Shown: positions 8,254-15,547, numbered from the stretch's first letter. The stretch is 39,592 bases of DNA from Sphingomonas sp. ERG5 (GCF_000803065.1 NZ_JSXI01000062.1:1-39592), one strand, 5' to 3'. Made by a program: numbers and translations. Notes: generated from the sequence alone by a model not told the origin.

Positions 8254-8802
8254 TTATGCGGCGTCCAGTGTTTCGATCGTCAGCCGGTCATTGGTGTAGA
8301 CGCAGACCTCCGCAGCAATCCCCATCGCCTTGCGGCAGATCGTTTCGGCATCCTGTTCGTAATCGACCAGCGCGCGCGCGGCGGCGAGGGCGTAATTGCC
8401 GCCCGACCCGATCGCGGCGACCCCGGCTTCGGGCTCCAGCACATCGCCATTGCCGGTCAGGATCAGCGTCACATCCTTGTCGGCGACGATCATCATCGCC
8501 TCCAGGTTGCGAAGATATTTGTCGGTCCGCCAGTCCTTGGCCAGCTCGACCGCGGCCCGGAGCAATTGCCCGTGATGCTGTTCGAGCTTGCGTTCGAGGC
8601 GTTCGAACAAGGTGAAGGCGTCGGCGGTCGCCCCGGCGAACCCGGCGATCACCGATCCGTCGCCGAGGCGGCGGACCTTTTTCGCATTGGGTTTCATCAC
8701 GGTCTGGCCCATCGAGACCTGGCCATCGCCCGCGACGACGACTTTGCCGTTCCGGCGCACGGAGAGAATTGTCGTGCCGTGCCACGTCATGGTATCGCTC
8801 AT
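8254..8802 (-). CDS. hslV: HslUV protease proteolytic subunit HslV
   Basis: Threonine peptidase of the proteasome-like N-terminal nucleophile family; two hexameric rings form the degradation chamber capped by HslU. The protein is 182 residues from the ATG at 8802 (MSDTMTWHG). The frame extends 12 codons upstream to 8838, but the family N-terminus and start of conservation favour 8802; an ATG at 8790 is also possible. The predicted mature N-terminus is Thr10 in HG-TTIL, which needs autocatalytic removal of a nine-residue propeptide, as in other alphaproteobacterial HslV. GDGQVSMGQ and the Gly-rich IGSGGNYALAAARAL segment are typical. hslU follows downstream on the same strand. Confidence 0.96.
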   Translation of the reverse strand: MSDTMTWHGTTILSVRRNGKVVVAGDGQVSMGQTVMKPNAKKVRRLGDGSVIAGFAGATADAFTLFERLERKLEQHHGQLLRAAVELAKDWRTDKYLRNLEAMMIVADKDVTLILTGNGDVLEPEAGVAAIGSGGNYALAAARALVDYEQDAETICRKAMGIAAEVCVYTNDRLTIETLDAA

Positions 8803-8928
8803 GGCGGCGGATATGGGAGACCGATGGCGTTCGTGCAATCGACAAGCCGCGAATGTCGCCTTGATCCTATCTTTCGCCGGGAATGCCGATAGCTTCCATT
8901 TGGGGATAAATCCGACAGGGGATCGACC

Positions 8929-10119
8929 ATGGCGACACAGCTTCCAGACAATGAACCCGCAGGAATGGTGAACCGGATCAAGCGATTATTGCTGACACCG
9001 GCCGCGGAATGGGACCGCATCGACAGCGAGCCGATGACGGTCAGGGGCATCTTCACCGGCTGGGTCGTGCCGCTTGCGGCGATCGGCCCGGTGGCCGCGC
9101 TGATCGGATCACTGGTGTTCGGCTATGGTTTCCTCGGCTTCAGCTACCGTCCGTCCTTGATGAGCGCCGTGACCACGGCGGTGATCGGCTATGCACTGGC
9201 GCTGGTCGGCATCTATGTGCTGGCGCTGATCATCGATGCGCTCGCACCGAGCTTCGGGGCCACCAAGAACCCGGTCTCGGCGATGAAAGTGGCGGCATTC
9301 GGCGCGACCGCGAGCTGGCTGGCGGGTATATTCCAGATCCTGCCGGCGCTCTCGTTCCTGATCTTCCTGGGGCTGTACAGCTTTTATCTGTTCTGGATCG
9401 GGTTGCCGAAGCTGATGAAGGCGCCCGCCGACAAGGCAGTGCCTTATGTCCTTGTCACCATGGTGGTGGCGGTCGTGGTGTTCGTGGTCATCGGCGCCGT
9501 GGCCGGCGCGGTGACCGCACAGGTTGCGCGGCCGCTGATCAGCGCAAGCAGCGGCACCGCAAGTGGCACCATGAACGTCCCCGGCGTCGGCAAGGTCGAT
9601 CTCGGCAAGCTCGAGGAAGCCGGCCAGAAGATGGAAGCCGCAACCGCGCGGATGCAGGCCGATGCGGCAAGCGGCAAGACCAATGCGGTGCCCGCCGCGG
9701 CGCTGCAGGCGATGCTCCCGGCATCGATCGCCGGCTTTGCGCGGGGTGATACCGAATCGACCAGCGGCGGCGCGGGCGGCATCGGCGGCAGCCGCGCGGA
9801 AGGCAAGTATAGCGCGGGTGAGCAGAATTTCACCTTGTCGGTCGCCGACATGGCGGCGCTGGGATCGCTCGCGACGCTGGGCGGGGCATTGAATGTCCAG
9901 TCGAACAAGCAGACCGCGACCGGTTATGAAAAGACCGAAATGGTCGGCGGCGCGATGGTCACCGAGAAATGGGACAGCAGCGAGAAACGCGGCAAATATG
10001 AAACCATGGCGGGCAGCCGCTTCCTCGTCACCGCCGAGGGCAATGTCGCCGATATCGCGACACTGAAAGCAGCAGTCGCCGCGGTGGATGCAAGCAAGCT
10101 GGCCGCTTCGGCTCCCTAG
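8929..10119 (+). CDS. Yip1-family inner-membrane protein
   Basis: Integral membrane protein of 396 residues with a Yip1-like domain. Residues 1-40 are cytosolic and include the typical RIKRLLLTPAAEWDRI motif. About five membrane segments follow (45-66, 79-104, 120-138, 140-160, 172-198). The segment from 200 on is soluble, Ala/Gly-rich, and has a run of helical residues (EEAGQKMEAATARMQADAASG region) and a Gly-rich linker, then a small compact domain. The start ATG at 8929 has AGGGGA just upstream. Yip1 proteins in eukaryotes act in membrane traffic; the bacterial role is unknown, so no function is assigned. The + strand gene is divergent from hslV. Confidence 0.85.
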   Translation: MATQLPDNEPAGMVNRIKRLLLTPAAEWDRIDSEPMTVRGIFTGWVVPLAAIGPVAALIGSLVFGYGFLGFSYRPSLMSAVTTAVIGYALALVGIYVLALIIDALAPSFGATKNPVSAMKVAAFGATASWLAGIFQILPALSFLIFLGLYSFYLFWIGLPKLMKAPADKAVPYVLVTMVVAVVVFVVIGAVAGAVTAQVARPLISASSGTASGTMNVPGVGKVDLGKLEEAGQKMEAATARMQADAASGKTNAVPAAALQAMLPASIAGFARGDTESTSGGAGGIGGSRAEGKYSAGEQNFTLSVADMAALGSLATLGGALNVQSNKQTATGYEKTEMVGGAMVTEKWDSSEKRGKYETMAGSRFLVTAEGNVADIATLKAAVAAVDASKLAASAP

Positions 10120-10170
10120 GAGTCTCCGCGATCGGGCAGCACCCGGCCACTGAGTCGCGTGCCGCAACGA

Positions 10171-10323
10171 TGCTGTTTTTGCTGTTATTTCGGCTGATAT
10201 TTTTTCATGCTGTTAAGTTGGATTTTCGGCTCAAATTCCTGGCTTGTTTCCAATGGGTTGATCACCATTATGCTGTTATCGAATAACAGCAAGGAACAGC
10301 ATGCTGTAAACGCCGGAACAGCA
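10171..10323. repeat. cluster of TGCTGTT/AACAGCA words with hairpin
   Basis: Seven exact 7-mers within 153 bp: TGCTGTT at 10171, 10180, 10208 and 10271; AACAGCA at 10285, 10295 and 10317. A near-copy TGCTGTA is at 10302. Two are paired as palindromes: TGCTGTTAT-CGA-ATAACAGCA (10271-10291, a perfect 9-bp stem) and ACAGCATGCTGT (10297-10308). GGAACAGCATG occurs twice (10293 and 10315). Spacing is irregular, so it is not a CRISPR array. It could be a protein-binding array, a structured RNA or the remnant of a mobile element. Confidence 0.75.
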
Positions 10324-10351
10324 TGCGCCACAATGTCCAAAGATGGTCCAG

Positions 10352-10431
10352 TCATGTGAAAGAGCGGGCGAAGCGCGAACAGCGCTTCGTGTGCCGTCAC
10401 GTTGCCATGGATGGGTGCCGGCGTTGAATCG
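10352..10431 (+). repeat. 80-bp diverged repeat, copy B
   Basis: Starts TCATGTGAAAGAGCGGG (10352-10368) and ends GGCGTTGAATCG (10420-10431). Compared with copy A at 4249-4328 the two end blocks and the total length match; the interior is diverged. The interior holds a small inverted repeat (GAAGCGC ... GCGCTTC, 10370-10388). It lies just downstream of the TGCTGTT cluster. Confidence 0.65.
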
Positions 10432-10471
10432 CGGCGGCGCGAATCCCCCTGTCAAGAAACGACAACGCCGC

Positions 10472-10762
10472 TCAGACGAGCGCGATTTCCGTCCGGGTTG
10501 CGTCCCGCGCGATCCGACGCAGGGCATCGAGGAACGAGCCGCCATTGGCCAACCGAAGCGGCGTCAGGGCATCCGTAGCGGCGAAGACGAGCCCGACCCC
10601 TTCTCCCGGCCAGCCGGGCCCGCCGCCTTCGATCGCATCCCAAAAACCATCAAGGTTGCGGCCGAACAGATTGGCGCCAACCGGCCTGACGGTATCGAGA
10701 TAGCGCTGCCAGAATTCATCGACGGTCTTCACGCCCGTGCAGTCGATATGAATGGTTCGCAT
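10472..10762 (-). CDS. barstar-family protein
   Basis: Small acidic protein of 96 residues resembling barstar, the intracellular inhibitor of barnase-type ribonucleases. Visible features are the N-terminal strand RTIHIDC, the helix with VDEFWQRYLDTVRP, the typical NLDGFWDAIEGG segment (barstar has NLDALWD) and the closing strand at the C-terminus. No secreted ribonuclease gene is adjacent: the gene before it on the - strand is an alpha/beta hydrolase (10819-11712) and no barnase-like frame is present. It may therefore be an orphan immunity protein or have lost the toxin partner. The start codon is ATG at 10762. Confidence 0.85.
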   Translation of the reverse strand: MRTIHIDCTGVKTVDEFWQRYLDTVRPVGANLFGRNLDGFWDAIEGGGPGWPGEGVGLVFAATDALTPLRLANGGSFLDALRRIARDATRTEIALV

Positions 10763-10818
10763 GTCGCCCCCGAGCGCTTTCGAATTGAGTGTCCGACCAT
10801 CATCCGTTCGTTTCGCCG

Positions 10819-11712
10819 CTACTGCGAATTCGCCTTCAGAAAGTCGCTGCTTTCGCGGAGGGTGGGCGAGCGGCCGCGAAACGGTTTGGACAAGCCCATC
10901 ACCAGATCATTGTGACTCTGGCCGGGATAGAGGCGCAGCGTCACCGGCGCGCCCAGATCGTGCAGCTTCTTCGCCAGGCGCTCGGCGTTGTAAGGGCGCA
11001 CGACGGTGTCGGCAGTGCCGGCCGCCAGCAACAGGGGCGGCGCGTCGGCGCGCGCGAACTGGATCGGCTGAGTTTCCAAAGGGCGCGGCCAGTGGCTCAT
11101 CGCGTCGATGCTGCGCGGCTTGTCGAATGGGTAGAAGTCGTACGGTCCGGCAAGCAAGGCGCCGGCGCGGATAATGCCGGGATCGACGCCGATATCGGTC
11201 AGCCAGTGCCGGTCGAGCGCGAGCATGGCGGCGTTATAGGCGCCGGCGGAATGGCCCGACAGCGTGATGCGTTTCGGATCACCGCCATAACGCGCGATAT
11301 TGTCACGCACCCATTTGACCGCCAGCGCGCTGTCCTGGACGAACACCGGGAAGCGCACGCCGGGCACCAGCCGATAGTCAGGGATGACCGCGATAAAACC
11401 CTGTGCGGCAAAGGCGCGTCCGGCAAAGCCATATTCGCCGCGCGATCCCTTCACCCAGCCGCCGCCATAATAGAAGATCACGACCGGGAGCGGCGTGGCG
11501 TCGGCGCGCTGTTTCGGCGCCCAGACATCGAGTTTCTGCGCGGGCTCCGCGCCATAGGGGACGGCGGCGGCGACCTTTTGCGCGTTGCTGTCGCCGGGGG
11601 TGTGCGCATTGAAGAAATTGAGCACGCCGGGCGGCGATGCGAAAAGCAGGATCAGGCCAAGGCTCAGCCCGATCACGGCAATGACGATCAATAGCTTGAT
11701 CCAGATCGACAT
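10819..11712 (-). CDS. membrane-anchored alpha/beta hydrolase (carboxylesterase-like)
   Basis: Esterase of 297 residues with an uncleaved or signal-type hydrophobic segment at 4-24 and the catalytic domain probably in the periplasm. The oxyanion motif is GGGW (83-86). The triad is Ser155 in GHSAG, Asp235 in GTADTVV and His267 in GQSHND. The form resembles the BD-FAE/kynurenine formamidase-like esterases. The frame begins 7 codons upstream, but ATG at 11712 has GAGGAA at good spacing and gives the natural hydrophobic N-terminus. It is followed, on the same strand and 56 nt away, by the barstar-like gene, so both may share a transcript. Substrate is unknown. Confidence 0.85.
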   Translation of the reverse strand: MSIWIKLLIVIAVIGLSLGLILLFASPPGVLNFFNAHTPGDSNAQKVAAAVPYGAEPAQKLDVWAPKQRADATPLPVVIFYYGGGWVKGSRGEYGFAGRAFAAQGFIAVIPDYRLVPGVRFPVFVQDSALAVKWVRDNIARYGGDPKRITLSGHSAGAYNAAMLALDRHWLTDIGVDPGIIRAGALLAGPYDFYPFDKPRSIDAMSHWPRPLETQPIQFARADAPPLLLAAGTADTVVRPYNAERLAKKLHDLGAPVTLRLYPGQSHNDLVMGLSKPFRGRSPTLRESSDFLKANSQ

Positions 11713-11831
11713 TGCCCGTTCCTCAATCTTCATCCCCGCCCTGGAAGGGACCTAATATATGTATGTGACTTAAACCGGGAATGACTATTATCGACCCTTG
11801 CAGACATTCGCGCTCACCGTAAGCTGAATGT

Positions 11832-12302
11832 ATGAGGATCATAGTTCGAGCCGCATTGGCGGTGCCTTTTGCAATTGGCGTTTCTCTGCCGACGATGGCG
11901 CCAGCGGCCGTCCTTTCGCCACCAGCGACGACACAGATAGTGGACCGCTGCGATGGCGCTGCCACAAACGCCGAGCGTGACGGCTGTTATCTCGACGCCG
12001 CCAGAAAGTTGCGGGCAAAAGTTGAACGTTCGTTTGAGCGCAACTTGCGAACTGCCGTGGTTTTAGACCGGAAGTTCAACGCCTTTGCGAAGGCTGGTCA
12101 TATTCACCGCTCATCCCTGGCTGTGAAGTTGAAAACCTCTCAGGCGGAATGGCTCAAATATTCGCAATCTCAATGTTCACTTGAAGGAGGCACGTCCTTT
12201 GGAGGTAGCGGAACGGATAGCCTTGAGGCGAGATGCCACTATCGGCTCAACGCGCTGCGCCTGTCGGAGCTTAGAGCAACTAACCACTTACTAAGTCGGT
12301 GA
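11832..12302 (+). CDS. LprI-like (DUF1311) small exported protein
   Basis: Protein of 156 residues with a signal peptide (about 1-26), then a domain with the DUF1311/LprI pattern: paired cysteines (DRCDGA, RDGCYL), a charged helix, the core QAEWLKYSQSQCSLEGG, and a final C-x10-L-x2-RLSELR segment. LprI of mycobacteria binds and inhibits lysozyme; most other family members have no proven role. The gene has lower GC and more relaxed codon use than its neighbours (for example TTTGCAATTGGC, TCATCC), so it may have been acquired. It faces away from the esterase at 11712. Start ATG at 11832; an out-of-frame ATG four bases before is ignored. Confidence 0.8.
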   Translation: MRIIVRAALAVPFAIGVSLPTMAPAAVLSPPATTQIVDRCDGAATNAERDGCYLDAARKLRAKVERSFERNLRTAVVLDRKFNAFAKAGHIHRSSLAVKLKTSQAEWLKYSQSQCSLEGGTSFGGSGTDSLEARCHYRLNALRLSELRATNHLLSR

Positions 12303-12467
12303 AGGGCCACCCCCCTGCTTCGCGCCCATCCCAGTCATTCACCCCGACGGGGGCCCCTGACTAGGCCTGACCCAAGGTCTGCTCGGATAAGACGGAAGAA
12401 CGCATCGCCAGAGGGCATGTCCGCATTTCAGCTCCCTCGCTGGCCGGGAGAGGAGGGGGGAGGCCCC

Positions 12468-13532
12468 CTACCCCTTGTTGCGGCTCTTCATCAGCGGCTG
12501 GATGCGCGTGCCGAACGCCTCCACCCCTGCGACGAAATCATCGAACGTCAGCAGCACGCCGCCGGTATTGGGCACCTCCGCCATCTCGTCGAGCATTCGC
12601 GCGACACTTTCATAGCTGCCGACCAGCGTGCCCATGTTGATGTTGACCGCACCCTCCGGCGCGGCGAGCTGACGAACATTGGTCGAGGCATTGTGCTTGT
12701 CGGCTGCACCCTGTTCGGCGAGCCAGGAGATCGCGTCGATATCGACGCCGTCATTATAGCTTTTCCACTTCGCCATCGCCGCTTCGTCGGTCTCGTCGGC
12801 GATGATCATCACCAGCACGAAGATCGACACATCGCGCCCGGTCTTCGCGGTCGCCGCCGCGAGGCGCGCATTGTTCGAAGAGAAAGCGGTCGGCGTGTTG
12901 ACGCCCTTGCCAAGGCAAAAGGCATAGTCCGCCCATTTGGCCGAGAAGGCGAGCCCCTCGTCCGAGCTGCCCGCGCAGATGATCTTCATATCGCCTTCGG
13001 GCTTGGGGCGGACGAGACAATCGTCCATCTGGTAATATGTACCCTTCAGGTCGCTCCGCCCTGTTTCCCATAACTCGCGGAGAATCTGGGCATATTCGTC
13101 GAGCATCTGGTAACGGTTGCGGAAATGCTCATCTCCCGGCCACAAACCCATCTGGCTATATTCGGGTCGTTGCCACCCGGTGATCAGGTTCAGCCCGAAG
13201 CGTCCATGGCTGATCGAATCGATCGTGTTGCACATCCGCGCGGCAAAAGCGGGCGGAATGACCAGGGTCGGACAGGTCGCGTAGATCTTGATCTTCTCGG
13301 TGACCGCAGCGAGGCCGGCCATCAGCGTGAAGCTTTCCAGGCCATATTCCCAGAATTCGGTCTTGCCGCCGAAACCACGCAGCTTGATCATCGAGAGCAG
13401 GAAATCGAGCCCGTGCTTCTCCGCGCTCTGGGCGATCTGTTTGTTGAGATCGAAGCTCGGCATATATTGCGGCGCGTTCTCGCTGATCAGCCAGCCATTG
13501 TTATTGATGGGGACGAAGACTCCGACCTGCAT
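12468..13532 (-). CDS. rutA: pyrimidine monooxygenase RutA
   Basis: FMN-dependent monooxygenase that opens the uracil ring (to ureidoacrylate peracid) with FMNH2 and oxygen. The 354-residue protein is a bacterial luciferase-like TIM barrel. The N-terminus (VGVFVPINNNGWLISE) and later segments (YATCPTLVIPP, GRFGLNLITGWQ, GSSDEGLAFSAKWAD) are highly typical of RutA. The ATG at 13532 has GAGGAG seven bases upstream, inside the last codons of rutD, and the intergenic distance is 4 nt. It is the last gene of the rutBCDA run. A hairpin-like GGGGG-CCT-CCCCC overlaps and follows the TAG stop, without a T-run. Confidence 0.96.
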   Translation of the reverse strand: MQVGVFVPINNNGWLISENAPQYMPSFDLNKQIAQSAEKHGLDFLLSMIKLRGFGGKTEFWEYGLESFTLMAGLAAVTEKIKIYATCPTLVIPPAFAARMCNTIDSISHGRFGLNLITGWQRPEYSQMGLWPGDEHFRNRYQMLDEYAQILRELWETGRSDLKGTYYQMDDCLVRPKPEGDMKIICAGSSDEGLAFSAKWADYAFCLGKGVNTPTAFSSNNARLAAATAKTGRDVSIFVLVMIIADETDEAAMAKWKSYNDGVDIDAISWLAEQGAADKHNASTNVRQLAAPEGAVNINMGTLVGSYESVARMLDEMAEVPNTGGVLLTFDDFVAGVEAFGTRIQPLMKSRNKG

Positions 13533-13536
13533 TGGT

Positions 13537-14313
13537 TTAGCTCCTCAGAAAATCGAGAATGAGTGCGTTGAAGGTGTCGGGATCGGTGACGTTGCAGGCG
13601 TGACCGCCCCATTTCATGGTTTCGAGCCGCGCGCCGGGGATGGCCCCCGCCAAAAGGCCGGAGCAGCCCGGCGGCACCAGCCCGTCATCGTCGCTCGTGA
13701 GCAGAAGCGTAGGTACCGCCAGTCCCGCAAGGCGGTCCATCACGTCGAAGTCCACCGCTTCAAGGATGCGCTGCTCGACCATGTCGGCGGGAAAGGCCGC
13801 GATGTGCATGCCCTCCTCTTCCGCCAGTTCCCGATCATGATCGGAGATCCATTGCGGCGGATAGAGGAAGATCGGCTGCGCATGGACATAGTCGCGGACG
13901 CCGCCATGACGCAGCAGATTCAGCCGCGCGTCGAAGCAGCGCGCGGTATAGGGATCCGGCCGGCCCCAGCCATTGACCACCACCAGCCGATCGACCCGCG
14001 CCGGCGTATCGAGCGCGAGGGTGAGGCCGCCCATGCCGCCAATGGCGTGGCCAACGATCGATGCACGCGGCAGATTGAGCGCATCCATCAGCGCCAGCAT
14101 ATCGTCGCCGATGCTGTCGATGCGCGGCGTGACCGTGCGGTCCGAACGGCCGGTGCCGCGATGATCATAGGCGATGACGTGAAAATGCCCGGCCAGCGCG
14201 GCGACGTTCGGGCGCCAGTAACTCGCCGATCCGCCCATGCCCGACGACAGGATGAGCGGCGGTGCGCCTGCCGCCCCGTGCGTTTCGTAATAAAGACCGG
14301 CGGCTTCGGGCAT
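13537..14313 (-). CDS. rutD: RutD, putative aminoacrylate hydrolase
   Basis: Alpha/beta-hydrolase-fold protein of 258 residues, thought to speed hydrolysis of aminoacrylate in the Rut pathway. The nucleophile elbow reads VGHAIGG, with Ala90 where a catalytic Ser would be; an Ala at this place is also found in E. coli RutD (from memory). Other typical segments are YYETHG, YDHRGTGRSD and VVNGWGRPDPYT, and His at KWGGHACN. The frame extends 23 codons upstream, but the ATG at 14313 overlaps the rutC stop (TGATG) and gives the natural start, so translation is coupled. rutA follows after 4 nt. Confidence 0.93.
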   Translation of the reverse strand: MPEAAGLYYETHGAAGAPPLILSSGMGGSASYWRPNVAALAGHFHVIAYDHRGTGRSDRTVTPRIDSIGDDMLALMDALNLPRASIVGHAIGGMGGLTLALDTPARVDRLVVVNGWGRPDPYTARCFDARLNLLRHGGVRDYVHAQPIFLYPPQWISDHDRELAEEEGMHIAAFPADMVEQRILEAVDFDVMDRLAGLAVPTLLLTSDDDGLVPPGCSGLLAGAIPGARLETMKWGGHACNVTDPDTFNALILDFLRS

Positions 14314-14696
14314 CAGGCGATATGCGCCACGCTGGCGATCTCGACCAGGCAATCGGGCTTCACCAGATCGCATCGGATGCAATAGCGCGCCGGCTTCGCG
14401 CCCGGAAAATATTCGGCATAGACCGCATTGAAGGCGGCATAATCGGCCAGGTCCTTGAGGAAGATATGGTTCATCGCCACGTCCTCAAGCGTCGCGCCGC
14501 CGGCCTCGAGCGTGATCTTGATGACGTCGAGGATATGGCGCGTCTGCGCGGCGGCATCGCCGACATGCAGCACCGTGCCGCCTTCGCCAAGCGCGAGCAC
14601 GCCCGAGACATAAACGGTGTTCCCGGCTTTCGCGCCGGCCGAATAAGGCGCGATCGGGGTGGGAAATTGCGGCGGGTTGATCGGGGTGAAGGGCAT
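14313..14696 (-). CDS. rutC: RutC, Rid-family aminoacrylate deaminase
   Basis: Protein of 127 residues of the YjgF/YER057c/UK114 (Rid) family; in the Rut pathway it removes 3-aminoacrylate (3-aminoacrylate deaminase in E. coli) and forms a trimer. Typical segments are FPTPIAPYSAGAKAGNTVYVSG (shortened here as PYSAGAKAG), GDAAAQTRHIL, KDLADYAAFN and the C-terminal IRCDLVKPDCLVEI. The ATG at 14696 has AGGAAA about six bases upstream. The downstream end overlaps rutD by one base. The upstream rutB gene ends 95 nt away, separated by a palindromic element (14712-14805). Confidence 0.95.
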   Translation of the reverse strand: MPFTPINPPQFPTPIAPYSAGAKAGNTVYVSGVLALGEGGTVLHVGDAAAQTRHILDVIKITLEAGGATLEDVAMNHIFLKDLADYAAFNAVYAEYFPGAKPARYCIRCDLVKPDCLVEIASVAHIA

Positions 14697-14711
14697 GTGG
14701 GTTTCCTGATT

Positions 14712-14805
14712 TCCGTTCGTGCTGAGTTCGTCGAAGCATCGTTCTTTCTTCGCTATCTTCTGCGGAAAAGAAGAACGGCCCTTCGACAGGCTCAGGGCGA
14801 ACGGG
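14712..14805. repeat. palindromic element, copy 3
   Basis: Left arm 14712-14750 and right arm 14768-14805, an imperfect inverted repeat around a short AT-richer loop. Left arm reads GTTCGTGCTGAGTTCGTCGA and right arm CCTTCGACAGGCTCAGGGCG. Same type as 4370-4531 (inner part) and 6722-6825, sharing GTTCTTTCTT and AAGAAGAACGGCC. It lies between rutB and rutC and contains the TGA stop (14794-14792) of rutB, so it also encodes the end of RutB. Confidence 0.75.
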
Positions 14806-15547
14806 TTTGGGGGGACTCTTCGGCGATCTGCCCGAACGTGCCGCAGAAATCGGGCACGGTCGACACCCAGCCGAAGAATTTCTCGACATTGTAGACAGTC
14901 GCCGCCTGGAGATATTCGGGGCCGAGGTGATGCGTCGCATCCTCCAGCATCACGCCGAAATATTCGAGGTGAAAGCCATCCCGCAGCGTGCTTTCGACGC
15001 AGACATTGGTGGCGATGCCGACGAATATGATGTTGCGGATGCCGCGTGCGCGCAGCGTGCTGTCGAACTGCGAGTTGAAGAAGGCGGAGTAGCGCGTCTT
15101 GTGCACGCGCAGATCGCCGGGTTGCGGGGTCAGCGCATCGACGATCTCGTAATCCCAGCCGCCGCGCGCCAGCAATTGCCCCTGCAGTTCGGGCCGCGCG
15201 CGCATCGTCTTCAGCGCGTTGGATTTGTGCCAGTTGGGCGAGCCGGGGCCGCCAGCTTCATTATACTCCGGGTCCCAGCCATTTTGCAGATAGACGATCT
15301 GCACCCCGGCCTTGCGCGCGGTGTCGAGCACCGCCGCGACCCGGTCGATCGCGGCCGCCGCCCCTGAAATGTCGAACCCGGCAAGATCGACATAACCGCC
15401 GGGCGAGGCATAGGCATTCTGCATGTCGATCACGACGATCGCGGTTTCATCGACCGCGACGCGCAGCGGCTCGGGCCGCGCGGGCAAGGTGACGTAGCGC
15501 TTGCCCTCGACCGTCGGGGACGAATTCACGGTCGTATTTGCGGACAT
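14792..15547 (-). CDS. rutB: ureidoacrylate amidohydrolase RutB
   Basis: Cysteine hydrolase of the isochorismatase-like family; releases aminoacrylate and carbamate from ureidoacrylate. The 251-residue protein has the triad Asp41 (DMQNAY), Lys150 (HKTRYSAF) and Cys183 (ATNVCVEST). The frame extends 19 codons upstream, but ATG at 15547 has GAGGTG correctly placed and gives the natural N-terminus. The last residues (ESPQTRSP) are read from the start of a palindromic element and the stop codon is inside it, so the C-terminal tail is probably not conserved. It is the first gene of the rut run. No rutE, rutF, rutG or rutR is present in the window. Confidence 0.94.
   Translation of the reverse strand: MSANTTVNSSPTVEGKRYVTLPARPEPLRVAVDETAIVVIDMQNAYASPGGYVDLAGFDISGAAAAIDRVAAVLDTARKAGVQIVYLQNGWDPEYNEAGGPGSPNWHKSNALKTMRARPELQGQLLARGGWDYEIVDALTPQPGDLRVHKTRYSAFFNSQFDSTLRARGIRNIIFVGIATNVCVESTLRDGFHLEYFGVMLEDATHHLGPEYLQAATVYNVEKFFGWVSTVPDFCGTFGQIAEESPQTRSP

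Larger units (their letters stand above)
10120..10471. other. 352-bp gap, AT-richer than surroundings
   Basis: Lies between two genes that converge, so it should not hold their promoters. It contains a dense cluster of TGCTGTT/AACAGCA words (10171-10323) and the second copy of the 80-bp repeat (10352-10431). The 10171-10330 part has AT-rich stretches foreign to the local base composition. A 71-codon frame on the - strand (10185-10400) runs across these repeats and is not supported as a gene. Confidence 0.6.

Noticed and set aside
6744..8615. 623-codon open frame on the + strand
   Set aside because: It is antisense to hslU and hslV, which have unmistakable motifs; long antisense frames are common in high-GC DNA. 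Its translation is repetitive in charged residues and has no fold signature.
8803..8928. Heat-shock (sigma-32) promoter for hslV
   Set aside because: A CTTG and a CCATAT-like box exist, but the spacing (about 26 bp) is too long for the known consensus.
10271..10291. Rho-independent terminator
   Set aside because: The hairpin is AT-rich and no T-run follows on either strand.
10171..10323. CRISPR-like array
   Set aside because: Repeats are 7-bp words in both orientations with irregular spacing, not uniform direct repeats with spacers, and no cas genes are near.
10185..10400. 71-codon frame on the - strand in the repeat gap
   Set aside because: It crosses both the TGCTGTT cluster and the 80-bp repeat, and no ribosome binding site or family similarity was seen.
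13537..14313. RutD as an inactivated hydrolase because the nucleophile Ser is Ala
   Set aside because: Ala at this place also occurs in E. coli RutD as remembered, so it is a family feature rather than damage.
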